Assembly (NCBI RefSeq): GCF_963678635.1
Contig: NC_087063.1
Location: 6,354,386-6,418,385, forward strand
DNA from: Symsagittifera roscoffensis
Lineage: Eukaryota > Xenacoelomorpha > Acoela > Convolutidae
Direction of reading: 5' to 3'
Length of the DNA stretch: 64,000 bases
Numbering within the stretch: position 1 is the stretch's first letter; the number at the start of each line of letters is the position of its first letter. The notes beneath the pieces are model-generated. The model was not told where the DNA came from. It was given only the letters and a program-made list of their open reading frames with translations, and made no database searches. This document shows, one piece after another, positions 13,985 to 24,043 of the stretch. The position numbers and the translations under genes are program-made.

Positions 13985-14402
13985 AAGTAGATCGCCATAT
14001 CCGTTTCTGAAAATATTAAATGTACGAGGGCATATAGCTCTCTTGGATGCAGTTTTCCCCTATTGCGATCATAGTCTGGTAAAGAGAGAGGTCACTCCTC
14101 TCCCAACCAGGAAATCCCTTAGTCGAGCACCAAGCTCTCAGGATTTACGTGTTGTCTATCATTGGCCTTAGTTACCAGGAAAAACAAATATTTCCCTGGT
14201 ACCTGTGATGCAACAGGGGGCAGCGCTATCATCCCTCCCACACCAGGCTTCTGTTTCCATGAAAACTCGATATTCTTGTACTCTCTCTCTCAAAGTCAGC
14301 CGCTAGTGCTGCTTTAAAACTTACATCCACGGTTATCGCTATGGCGCACGTACGTTCCGTGAGTATGGTACATTCCATGGTGAAGGGAATGTCAGACTGT
14401 AC
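13985..14402 (-). pseudogene. Macro-domain-like remnant (TARG1/OARD1 type)
   Basis: Following frames on the minus strand gives, in order: IPFTMEC; FKAALAADFERE; PGVGGMIALPPV; GKYLFFLVTK; LRDFLVGRGVTSL; and SLPDYDRNRGKLHPRELYAL then a hydrophobic end. This is the strand and helix order of a small ADP-ribose-binding macro domain of the OARD1/TARG1 kind, about 140 residues. At least three frame changes and several stops break it. The glycine-rich loop before AALAADF looks shortened. In living relatives such a domain would remove or bind ADP-ribose; here it is dead. It lies just downstream of the integrase remnant on the same strand, so it was probably fused to, or encoded right after, Pol. Identification is from pattern memory and should be checked by profile search. 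Confidence 0.55.
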
Positions 14403-14707
14403 TCCTTCATCAACTTCAGTTTGCTCTGGGCAGTCCCAGTCTTCTTCGGCATATGGAATGGTCTCGTCGTCAACCTACGCTCGCTCGGTTAACTCCAGAT
14501 CCAGTGGCAGATCACTATCATCTACCACCTCATTCCCGTCGTTTTTTGTCGCGCGTGCGTCTCTCATCCACCTCGCAGGCAGGGTCCACCATCAAGTAGT
14601 CCTCATGATGCATGTCGGCCGGCATAAACCAGTCCTCCGATGAGACATTGTGCGGCTTGATTATGCGGCAGTACTTCAACCGATAAAAACGACCTCCTTG
14701 GTGCACT

Positions 14708-15484
14708 TCAGTTACTTGAGATGGACCACGCTATTCTTATTGACCACAGTCCTCTTATCGAATCTTCTTTTTGTCCCATTTGAGCTTGTTGTGTGTTCCT
14801 CCTGCATAGATCATTGAGCTCCTGTTGCCTCCTGATCACAAAACGCACGTATGTTTGCAGTGCTGTTTTCTTTCTTTCATACTCAGGTAGAAGAATGTTA
14901 GTGATGCTGTTATAAGCGCCCATTACTTGCGGCAAGTGCCTTTCCCAGTCGTCCATGTATCGTGACCAATAAACCTCCAACATGGACACTAATTCTATCT
15001 TTCGTTTAGGCCATTCGTTTGCGAACGATAAGTGGTCGAGTGGGCCTGTGGCACCTTCGACCTCTTCATTAACTCCTTTGTGAGATCACCCACTAATGCT
15101 TTGCCATTGTTTGATTGGAATGTGATTGGGCAGCCGTGTCTCGCTATCCATACATTTATCAAGTGGTCACACGTTTCCTCCGCTGATGCTGTCATGCAGG
15201 GAGCTGCTTCAGCGTATTTTGTGAAAAGATTAATCATTACCAGCACTTGATTATAGCCCGTGGCCGTCATGCATACTTTCTGACGATCGATTTGCACCAC
15301 CTCGTTGAATCCTGGTGACTCTTTTGACTGGAGAGGAAACCTCAGCCTCCTGGGGTTCTTCGACCGCTGACATATAAGCATGCAGAGATTCACTTCTCAC
15401 ACGTCTTCTTGAAGCCAGACCATTCAAATCGCTTCTGTATCCGGTTATACACTTTGTCCACGCCTTGATGGTCCATTTGATCAT
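14708..15484 (-). pseudogene. Ty3/gypsy integrase remnant
   Basis: The central frame 15393-14995 shows an RVE core: a QIDRQ segment holding the first catalytic Asp, then YAEAAPCMTA, then FQSNNGKALVGDL and STTYRSQTNG followed by NER with the Glu. The second catalytic Asp (normally SDNG) reads Asn in SNNG, so the DDE triad is broken even apart from frame changes. The upstream frame 15484-15251 carries the zinc-binding linker region in degraded form, and 14989-14708 carries the C-terminal part (VYWSRYMDDWERHLPQVMGAYNS). Order and strand agree with the RT and RNase H remnants to the right. Confidence 0.8.
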
Positions 15485-16036
15485 GTGAACGAAATAGCAA
15501 TTAAATTTGATACAAATGTGGTAGCATTATCAAATTTTATTTGTACAGGACTTTGTCCCCTTCCTTGCGTTCGCAGGACACGATTGCGTCCTTATTCAAA
15601 TATAACAAATCCTTTCTCTTCAAGTAAATCTGTTTAAAGATCTTATAGCTGTCCTCCTCTAGATTTCATTTGTCAGGTGCTTCATTGTCGATCCATCTCT
15701 TTAGATTACTCGTCATCCTATCACTTCGCTGAGCCCTCAAGAGATCCGACAGTCGGTACTTGGCTTTCAGATATGTCTTTATCACGTTTAGTTGTCCTCC
15801 TACTTATCTCCGGGACATGGGCTTCATCCATCAACTTGACGCACCATATCTTCTTTAAAGGTGTTGTTTCTTGCACTGATGGTTCCAGGTTGGTACGGAC
15901 GACCGTAGCATGCGGAAGTAATCTAGTCGGACGCTTCGACGCTGCTATCAACTCGAGTTCATCTGCGGCATTATCGACTACCGTGTCCTCCTCGTTGGAG
16001 GTATATATGTCCCTGTCTGGGTCCTGATGTATTTCT
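15485..16036 (-). pseudogene. Pol linker between RNase H and integrase, decayed
   Basis: A minus-strand open segment (about 16050-15721) is rich in Asp, Glu and basic residues and contains LPHATVVRTNLEPS. It continues the frame order of the flanking Pol pieces and is best read as the variable connector between RNase H and integrase. No independent function is visible. Confidence 0.45.
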
Positions 16037-16684
16037 CTATCCAGAACCATCCTTAATTTCTGACTGGTTAGCTTGCTTCTCTTCTAATTGCTCATTAAAT
16101 TCTGTCTTTTTGCTGAGGCTGTCGGCATTCTGGTGCTTGTCACGGGTTCGATGCTCTATGATGAAGTGATAGCCGTCCAGACGCACAATCCAGCGGCCAA
16201 TAAAGCTTTGGTCCATCGAATAAGTCTTTAGCCAGACAAGATCACGGCTGTCTACACGCAATTTAAAGGGAGCACTCCCTAAGTAGGCTCTGTATTTCTA
16301 AAAGAAAGTGATCACCGCGAACCTTTCCGCTTTTGGTGCACCTTACTTCATTTCATTGTCGCTCAGGACTTTACTTCCGTAAGCTTTTCATCTGAGAACA
16401 GTCTTCCCATTTCACTTTTGTTCCTGGTGATGAATGCCCGATATCGCAACTACTGATGCGTTCGAATCTAATACAACCATCCTCTTTTCTGTCGGCATGC
16501 CGCGGACCGGATTCTCGGACAGCTTGCCCTTGATTTTCTCAAAGGAGACTTGAGCGTCGTCAGTCCAGTTGAATTTCTTGCTCTTGTTTCTCATCAATTG
16601 TTGGATAGGGTATATCTTGTCATCATACCCTTTGACAGACTCTCGGTAGTAATTAGCGAAACCTAGAAAGCTCATCAATTGCAT
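16037..16684 (-). pseudogene. Ty3/gypsy RNase H remnant
   Basis: The segment 16684-16412 reads LMSFLGFANYYRESVKGY and VVLDSNASVVAISGIHHQEQ, the standard thumb-to-RNase H passage of Ty3/gypsy Pol. The first catalytic Asp position of RNase H reads LDSNAS where LDTDAS-like is usual, so it is altered. The segment 16261-16037 reads WLKTYSMDQSFIGRWIVRLD and RDKHQNADSLSKK, the end of the domain. About 150 nt between them are frame-broken. Confidence 0.8.
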
Positions 16685-17654
16685 GTCTTCGGCGCCGCTT
16701 CAACCACTTCAGGATCTGGTCTGACCCCGTGTTTGTCTACAAGGCGACCCAAATACTTGATTGAGTCTCTGAGGGTTTCGCACATGGAGGGTTTACCTTT
16801 CAGGCCGGCATGTTTCATGCAAGTAAAGACTTCGTCTAATCTCTCTTTGTGGTCCTCTAGGGTTGGCCTTTTAGGGTTGGTGCTGCGATCACCACATCGT
16901 CAACGTAACACATAATGAGGTTCCCATACTTCTTAGTCACATTCGTGAGTGCCTGAGCCATTAATAACTGGAGTGTAGCTGCCGCGTTGCATAGTCCAGA
17001 CGGCATCATTTTCCACTGGAACAGTCCCAGTTCACACGCGAAATCAGTTTTCTACCGATCCTGCTTCCTGAGGGGCACTTTTCAGAACGCAGAGCCCAAA
17101 TCCAACGTCCCAAATCGAACATGCAGAGCCTCTAATCGATACATGAAATCGGATATGCGTCATTTATTGTTCCTGCATTCAAGTAAAGTAAATCACAGCA
17201 GAATCTAAGTTGCCCCCTCTTTTTTTTTAGCCATGACTACGCCACAAGCCCACGGAGACTTCGACGGCTCGATCAAGTCATGTTCCATTAAAACTTCGAT
17301 TTCTTTTATGCAGGCTTTTGAGTTGTGCGGGGTCATTCTCCTAGCTCCCTCCATATGAGGTACCGAGCCCTGTTCTATTTCAGTCTCATGTTCTACAAAG
17401 TTGCAGCAACCTTTATCAGCCTTGTGCTTCGAAAAATTGTCTGCTTTCCGATTCAATACCGCTCTGAGCGAGTCCAGCTCCTTATCTGATAATTTACCCG
17501 TTAGTTGCTCTATCTCAGGTAAGACTGGGTTGTTCGATGCCAATTCTGTTACTGATGGTCTCTCAAGAAAATTCGAGCAACTAGACAGCCCATCGTTTCT
17601 CTCTGATTTCATTGAGAACAAGTATTTGAAAGAATTCATTTCATTTATCCTCAT
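16685..17654 (-). pseudogene. Ty3/gypsy reverse transcriptase remnant
   Basis: The segment 17654-17205 contains the RT entry region (EIEVLMEHDLIEPSKSPWAC) after an N-terminal linker. After in-frame stops the RT palm continues, with a readable YVDD catalytic motif at 16907-16896 and a primer-grip region (IKYLGRLVDKHGVRPDPE). At least four stops or frame changes make it non-functional. Aspartic protease and Gag are not seen; the element seems cut off near 17.7 kb, where simple repeats begin. Confidence 0.8.
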
Positions 17655-17930
17655 TAATATGCATTCTCGGTTGGCATGTTTGAAAGTTTTATGTGCAAAT
17701 TGTTTTTTTTATGCGCTAGACAATGAGTAATTTTGTTGCTTCATTTAAATGCCTGTGACATTTATTTGCCATCTTTTTAAAGTCAAAATGTCCTTAGGGT
17801 ATACTTCCATGTTTATCAATATCGTATACACTAATGACTAAAGAGAAAAGGGCAGCATAGAGTAGTATAGTACAAAAATATACATCCAGTCCTAGATCCA
17901 GATATCTGGCCACCTCCTTCGCCATCAAGC
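17655..17930. other. Short AT-rich spacer
   Basis: Nothing is recognised between the Pol remnant and the CCAT-type repeat field. Confidence 0.4.
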
Positions 17931-19470
17931 CATTCGCCGTTAGAAAAAAGTCCATCTTTTTAACCTTTCAAGCAACCATTGAACCAGTCATCTATCCATC
18001 AAGCAATTTTACAACCAGTCAACCAATCATCGCGTCTCCCGACGAGCCATTTATTTATCCATTGATCCGCTCAAGCATTCATACATCAGCAATTTTTGTA
18101 CTCACCGTCCATCATTTCAGCTACCCAAACATCATATCATCAATCCATTCACAAAGCTATCTATCCAATCAGTCATCCATCCAAGCGGCATAAACCTATC
18201 CAGTCATCTAACTACCAAGTCAGACATACATCCATTCATCCGGCGAGTCATTACAACATCCATTGATACATCCAACCATTCATACAGCAGCAATCTATGT
18301 AGTCATCGTTCATCCTTTCAGCGATCCAAACATCTTATCATCCATTCATCCACAAAGCTACCTATCCAATCAGTCATCCGCTCAAGCGGCATCAGTCTAA
18401 CCATCCATATAACTACACTGGCAGCCATACATCCATTTAGTCAATGAGCCATTATTCATCCATTGATCCATCCAACCATCGTCCATCCTTTCAGCCACCC
18501 AAACTTCTTATCATCCATTCATCCACAAAGCTATCCAGTCATTCATCCAAATTGCATTAATATTTCCATCCTTCTGAATAACCAGCCAGCCACCCATCTA
18601 TTCATTCAATCTAAAAGTTTTCGTCTAATCAACCATCCATCCATGCAATCCGCCATCCATCCATCTAACCTGTTACTCCCGGCTATCCGCTCACCAAATT
18701 AGACGTCCAGCCATCAGTACCTTTCTAGTTCACCAAGCTATCCATCCATTCAGACACCTAAAAGTCCACTCGCCAATCCATCCAGCTAACTATTTAACCA
18801 TTTAGCCACGCATGGTTCAACCCTGCCAACCATCAATTCTGCCATCCATCCTCCGAGCCAGTTATCCATTCATTCATTTATCAAGCTTTTCAGCCAAGCA
18901 TTAATCTATCCTGCCATCCATCCATCTAGCTGTGCATCATCTAACCGACCATTGTCTATCCGGCAAGTTATCCGTCCAAACATCCTTTTGATCATGTTTC
19001 TATCAGTCTTCGATCAGCCCAAAATTTCAGTTATTCATCCAACCATCGATTCATTCATTTATCTAGCCAGCCCTCGCTCCATCAAACAATCAATGCATCA
19101 AGCCATCCATCCATTCATCAAGCCATCCATCTATCCATCATAAGGACATACATCCATCATAAAACCATTCATCCATCAAGCCATAGTTCATTCATCAGTT
19201 TTCCATGGGTAAATGAAGCCATTATACGTCTAACCAACCAGCTATCCATCAGTCTGATCCATCGTGCCTTCCGGCTATCTAGCAATCTATTCAAATAACC
19301 GTCTATTCAAGTGTTCATACTTTCAGCTATCCATTCATCCACTCAGGTTTTTTTCCAACCAGCCACTCATCAAACCGTCCATTCGAACAGGCTTCTATCG
19401 ATTGATAGATCTAGCTATCCCTCAGTACATCTTTCCAAACAACCAACCACTCATTTTTAAGGTTCAACTT
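17931..19470. repeat. Diverged CCAT/ATCC tetranucleotide field
   Basis: For about 1.5 kb the plus strand is built from CCATCCAT-like words (ATCCATCCA, CATTCATCC, AGCCATCCA) with many substitutions, and is poor in G. Longer phrases recur, such as TCATCCATTCATCCACAAAGC near 18340 and 18515, so higher-order duplication occurred after the tetranucleotide expansion. Open frames inside are a by-product. Confidence 0.9.
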
Positions 19471-20990
19471 TTTTACTATTAAAATAAAGGGTCACTACAC
19501 ATAGATATGGCTATTTATAAACAAAATCGGCTTAATCTCTGAATTTTTAAAAGTACCTGTCATTACTGCGGTACTTCGGATTCAGGTAGTTTACAGAAAT
19601 TGAGTTATCTTTTTGTTGCTATAAACAATAACACTTTCACCAGCTAATCGAACAATGGGATTGTGTATTTAGAAATCTGAAAAAGTATGTGTGTAGAGTT
19701 TTTAAAGGTTGTCAGAAAGTATGCTAGAAAGTATCTATATGATTATGTAGATAAGGCAATAAATGAAAATGACTGAGCAGTTAACTCAGTAGGTGTAGGT
19801 ATATAGATTTAAGTGAAGTTAAGTTAAGTTAGGTAGAAACAACAAAGAGAAATAATTTAAAGTAAAATTAGGTGAGTAAGTAGGATTATGTAAATGTGAA
19901 AAGGTAAAGAAACAAAACCTAAGTACATCCAGTCAAGTACAGAGGAAAAAAATAATTAAGTTTTCAATTGAAAAAAAAACTAATGAAATGTGTAAGCTTA
20001 AGTAAGTTAAGTAAACTAAACAAAAATAAAGTAAAACAATGTGAAGTAAGGTAAAGAGCAGATAATAAAAATAAAATTAAGTTAAAGTAAAGTGAGTAAA
20101 TTTATTGTGAGTTTAGGTAAAAACAGTTGAAGAAAATTAGTAAAGTAAGCTTAAGACTAAGTAAAGTAAAGCAAAGCAAAGTAACATAAAGGAAGAAATA
20201 AAAGTATATTTAGGTAAGTATAAGATTAACACCAAAGTAAAAGTAGTAAGTTGAAGCTAAGTAAAGAAAAAAAGTGCTGTAAAATTGCCTAAATTTAATT
20301 AGGTTTATTTAAAGTGAAGTGAGACTGGAAAGTAATAAGTAACTAGGCAGAACGTAAGTAAGTAAGTTTGTAGAAAAAAGGAAGGAAGTAAATAAGTAAG
20401 TAAGTAGGAAAGTTAGTAAAAAAGTGAGTGAGCACGTAAGTAAGTGAATAAGTAAAAAGAGTAGTAATCAAGTAATTCAGTAGTATGTAAGTGAGTAAGT
20501 AAAAAGTAAGTAAATGAATAAGTAAGTAAAAAAGTAAGTTAATAGGTAAGTGAGTATATAAGTAAGTGAGTAAACAAAAATAATGGAAAGTAAGGTAACG
20601 TTAACTAAACTGAGATGATGTGCTGGTAAAATAAAGCAAAGTTAAAGTACAATAAAGTGAAATAAAGAAAATCATAATAAAAAAGAAAGAAACTAATATA
20701 AAAAAGTAAAATGGACATAATTGTATGAATAAACGTAAGAAAAGGGTGACTAAGTATGGGAGTAGGTAAGGAAGTCAGTAAGCAAGCAAGTGAGTCAGTC
20801 AGTAAAAAGTAAGATGGTAAACAAAAAAGTAAGAAGATAAAGGTAATTAAGAAAGAGGTGGCTAAGTAGATTTGTAAGTAAGTAAATCAGTAAGTAATTA
20901 ATTAAGAAAGCAAGTAAAAAAAGTAAGTAAGTAAGTAATTAGGTAAGTAAAAAGAAAGTCAGTAAAAAAGTTAGTGAGTAAGTGAAAAAG

Positions 20991-21025
<35 letters not shown>

Positions 21026-21095
21026 TAAGTAGGTAAGTAAGTAAGTAAGTAAGTAAGTAATTGAGTAAGTAAGTAAGTAACTAAGTAAGTAAGTC

Positions 21096-21144
<49 letters not shown>

Positions 21145-21800
21145 TTAAGTAAGTAAGTTAGTAAGTAGGTAAGTAAGTGAGTAAGTAAGTAAGTAAGTGA
21201 GTAGGTGAGTTGGTAAGGTAAAAGAAAGTAAGATGAAGTAAGGCAAAGTAAAGTAAAATAAAAAGAGAACGCAAAAGGCAGTGAAAACATCAGAGTAAAG
21301 TAAATTAGTAGGTGTTGAGTGAAGTTGAATCATGTAAAAAGAAAAAAGAAATAAGTGAATTAAGTAAAAGAAGTAAATTTAGGCAAAGTAAAGTGATGTA
21401 TGCTTGTTGTTTTGTCTGTCTGTATGTATCCAAGTATGTGTGTATGTTTGTATGCAACTATGCAAAATGTATGTATGTTAATACGTAAGTGAAAAGTGAG
21501 TTGGTAAATTAGTTTTCAGGTTTTAAGTTGATGAAATCAGGTATATTAAAGTAAAGTAATGTAAAGTAGAGTTAAGTGATTTAAAATAAATCAAAGCATG
21601 ACAGTAATGAAGTAAAAGAGAAAAAATGTAAATTGAAAAGAAGTTGAATCAAAAGTAATTAAAAAGTAAAAGTTAAAAGTTAGGAGAGTAAGAAAACTAA
21701 GTGAGGAAGTAGTTGAACAAAAAAAGAATAAGTAAAGGATAAGTATGCTAGAAAATAAGTAAGTATTTCAATCATTTCATAAATAATAAATAGGCAAACC
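19471..21800. repeat. Diverged AAGT (GTAA) field with a perfect core
   Basis: From about 19780 the plus strand is purine-rich and poor in C, made of AAGTAAGTAA words. Near-perfect GTAA repeats occur at about 20993-21180, with looser halves on both sides. The minus-strand frames of repeating LTYLL residues here are not genes. A TATG-type patch occurs at about 21410-21480. Confidence 0.9.
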
Positions 21801-22933
21801 AAAAAGTCAGCAAATGTTACTTGAAACACTGAATGGCTCAATTGAACGCTATCCAAACCCTGAAACCGTTCTCAAGGCCATTAATTAAAAAGGGACTGCT
21901 GAAAATTTTTCAAAATTTCAGTTATTTATTTCTCAAAAATCAAATTATGATTCTGGCAGCCAAAAAAATGAGTTTATTCGAGATCGATGGTTTGAACATA
22001 TGGTTGTGTGCACATGACAGAGCTGAAGACTGCCAGTGTTCAAAGTTAACTGCATAACATTGTGCAGGTAAAATATTAAATGATAGACTTTTTTTTCAAG
22101 TTTTGAAAAGGCAGAAAACTGTTCCCTTCGAATGGCCCAGAAAGCTGTGGTTATAGTTCCCGGGCAACATATAACAGTAAGTTGGACACTCTTGATAAGT
22201 TCATGTTTAAATCCGGCTGCATCGTGCAAAACGCGTGCAATCATAAAAACATGGAGTCGTTCAAGTACTTTTCCAAGGAACAGTTTTTCATACCAATCAA
22301 GCCGGAATAAGGTCTCAACTTGATTGAAACGTCATAAATAGGTTTATTACAATAATCAAAGAAAGAAGAAAAGCTAGTAAAAATTCTTTGTTAGAACTGT
22401 CATAATAAGTTTGTGTTAAGAACGTATACTTTTCTTGAAATATTTCTAAATCAATTGGAGTAATTAGGTTTTTCCTAATTTCAATGTTTTTTTTTTTCAA
22501 CGCCTCTCCAAGCTGCTAAATGTCAGCCAGTGGAGATAAAAAATGCCTAGCAGATATTTTTAGACTTGTCTAGTTTCCGGTGGTTATTAACCAACTGAAC
22601 TACCGGTAATACTTTTGTTTTGTAGATTTGCACCAAGTTTTTGACAAAAGCTCGATGCATTTCTTCATATTTCTTTCCCCTTTTCCTTTTTCTGCTCGTC
22701 CTTTCCAATTGAAACTTCCATTTCACTCCAGAAAAACACAGCATGCTGTTTTTCCCCGGTTTGGAGCTTTGAGTTTTTTTGTAAGGTTGAAAACCCTATA
22801 AATTGTATAAGCTAATTATGAATATCTTAAAAACACCAAATTCCCTCTAATTTCATTTTTCTCGTTTCAAAATTTTATTATATACCATAAAAGTCAATTC
22901 CCCGTTCACTAACAAATTTCAATTAGAGTTGAT
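21801..22933. other. Anonymous AT-rich region
   Basis: No supported gene. The openings at 21833-22057 (+), 22244-21945 (-) and 22744-22547 (-) have no recognisable domain and no partners. Confidence 0.4.
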
Positions 22934-23050
22934 TTGCCCGGAAATAAATTTAACAATTAATATTATTCATATAATTAACGGGGACATTTGAAGTTCTTTT
23001 GCCCGGAAATAAATTTAACAATTAATATGATTCATATAATTAACCGGGAC
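22934..23050. repeat. Direct repeat, two 50-bp copies
   Basis: A unit beginning TTGCCCGGAAATAAATTTAA occurs at 22934 and again at 22999 and ends near GGGAC both times, with only a few differences. The 65-bp spacing suggests a local duplication. Confidence 0.85.
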
Positions 23051-23087
23051 CAATAACTAGGACCCCAAAAATTGGAATTAGAAAGAA

Positions 23088-23298
23088 TTTTGTATCGTGT
23101 CCCTTGTTGTTAAGCTAAGCTTAGCAAGATCCTAAGTAGAGGGACTTCTGCCTTTTGGGTAGAAAATTTCTTTCGTTTACAAAATCCTAGGATGAGGGTC
23201 CTCCAAAAAATTAAGGACCCCTTTCCTAGGATTTTGCTTTACGTGAGGACCCCCATTAGGAAGGACCCCCTCCTTAGGATCCGAAACACGATACAAAA
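23088..23298. mobile_element. 211-bp inverted-repeat element (MITE-like)
   Basis: Perfect 13-bp terminal inverted repeats are seen: TTTTGTATCGTGT at 23088-23100 and ACACGATACAAAA at 23286-23298. Inside is a second inverted pair built on CAAAATCCTAGGA (about 23180) and TCCTAGGATTTTG (about 23223), flanked by GGGTCC and GGACCC runs. No ORF. I cannot define the target duplication. Confidence 0.6.
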
Positions 23299-23497
23299 AT
23301 CTACTAACGAGCAGAAATCATTTTTGCTGGCTGTTGTGATAGGCAGGTTGCTGGTTTAATGTAGCCTATATCATAATTGTTGATGAACAACTTTTGTGGC
23401 GTTTTTTTCTGTATTGGAAGCTGAAGCAAGTTTAATGCGGCTTTGGCAATTCTGTAGTTAATTGGTGGGTATACTTTATCCTTCCACTAGAGTGTTA
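23299..23497. other. Unique spacer left of the BEL element
   Basis: No gene or repeat is recognised. Confidence 0.4.
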
Positions 23498-23502
23498 TGT
23501 GA

Positions 23503-23691
23503 TGACAATGGCAATACTTTTTGGGTGATTAAGATTCCAATTTCAAATCGTAGTTTAGTTGTTTCTTTTTAAATGATTTCTTTTGATTTTTGAGTTTTGA
23601 GTCTTTCAATATACTAATTTGGCGGCATAATCATGTCAAAAATGTGGCAAAATTAGGTTCGGCAAAGAATCAAGTTCAAATGTCGTAGACA
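23503..23691 (-). repeat. BEL/Pao 3' LTR
   Basis: 189 bp, starting TGACAATGGC and ending GTAGACA on the plus strand, preceded by TGTGA. It matches 30608-30795 except for a run of five rather than four T. Confidence 0.95.
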
Positions 23692-23812
23692 TAGCCGGGC
23701 CCATTTGCAGGTTGCAAATTAGAAAATAGTTCGTTGATTGTCAGCTGATGGTACGTCGTCGTTGATTGTAATGGTCATCTAGTTGTTAGCTGTCGTTGAT
23801 CATGTTGGTCAT

Positions 23813-24043
23813 CTAGTTGTTACTGTGGTCCAATACTCGCGAGAGTTTGACTGCTGGTCGGTGTAGAATCCCCCTGCTAGTTTTAATTTCGCAGGAGCGA
23901 ACGATTCCGTCTGCACCTGGGAAAGTACGAAGTACCCGTCCCAGGGGCCAAAGACCTCGAGGCGTTAGGTCTTCCAGTATCCATACAAGGTCTCCTTGCC
24001 GAAGATTTTCCACTTGCTTTGTCCATTTCGTTCGGGTTGTCAA
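23813..24043 (-). pseudogene. Displaced C-terminal domain of BEL Pol
   Basis: This frame reads RQGDLVWILEDLTPRGLWPL, then GRVLRTFPGADGIVR and RPAVKLSRVL, the usual end of BEL/Pao Pol (DUF5641 type). It is out of frame with the main ORF. Residues expected in between (a short tryptophan-rich passage) appear to be missing, so a small deletion with frameshift near 24044-24060 is likely. Confidence 0.75.

Noticed and set aside
18463-19482. Plus-strand frames of 60-80 codons rich in His, Pro, Ser and Ile
   Set aside because: By-products of CCAT-type repeats.
21081-21333. Minus-strand frames of repeated LTYLL residues
   Set aside because: They are produced by the AAGT tetranucleotide repeat, not by a gene.
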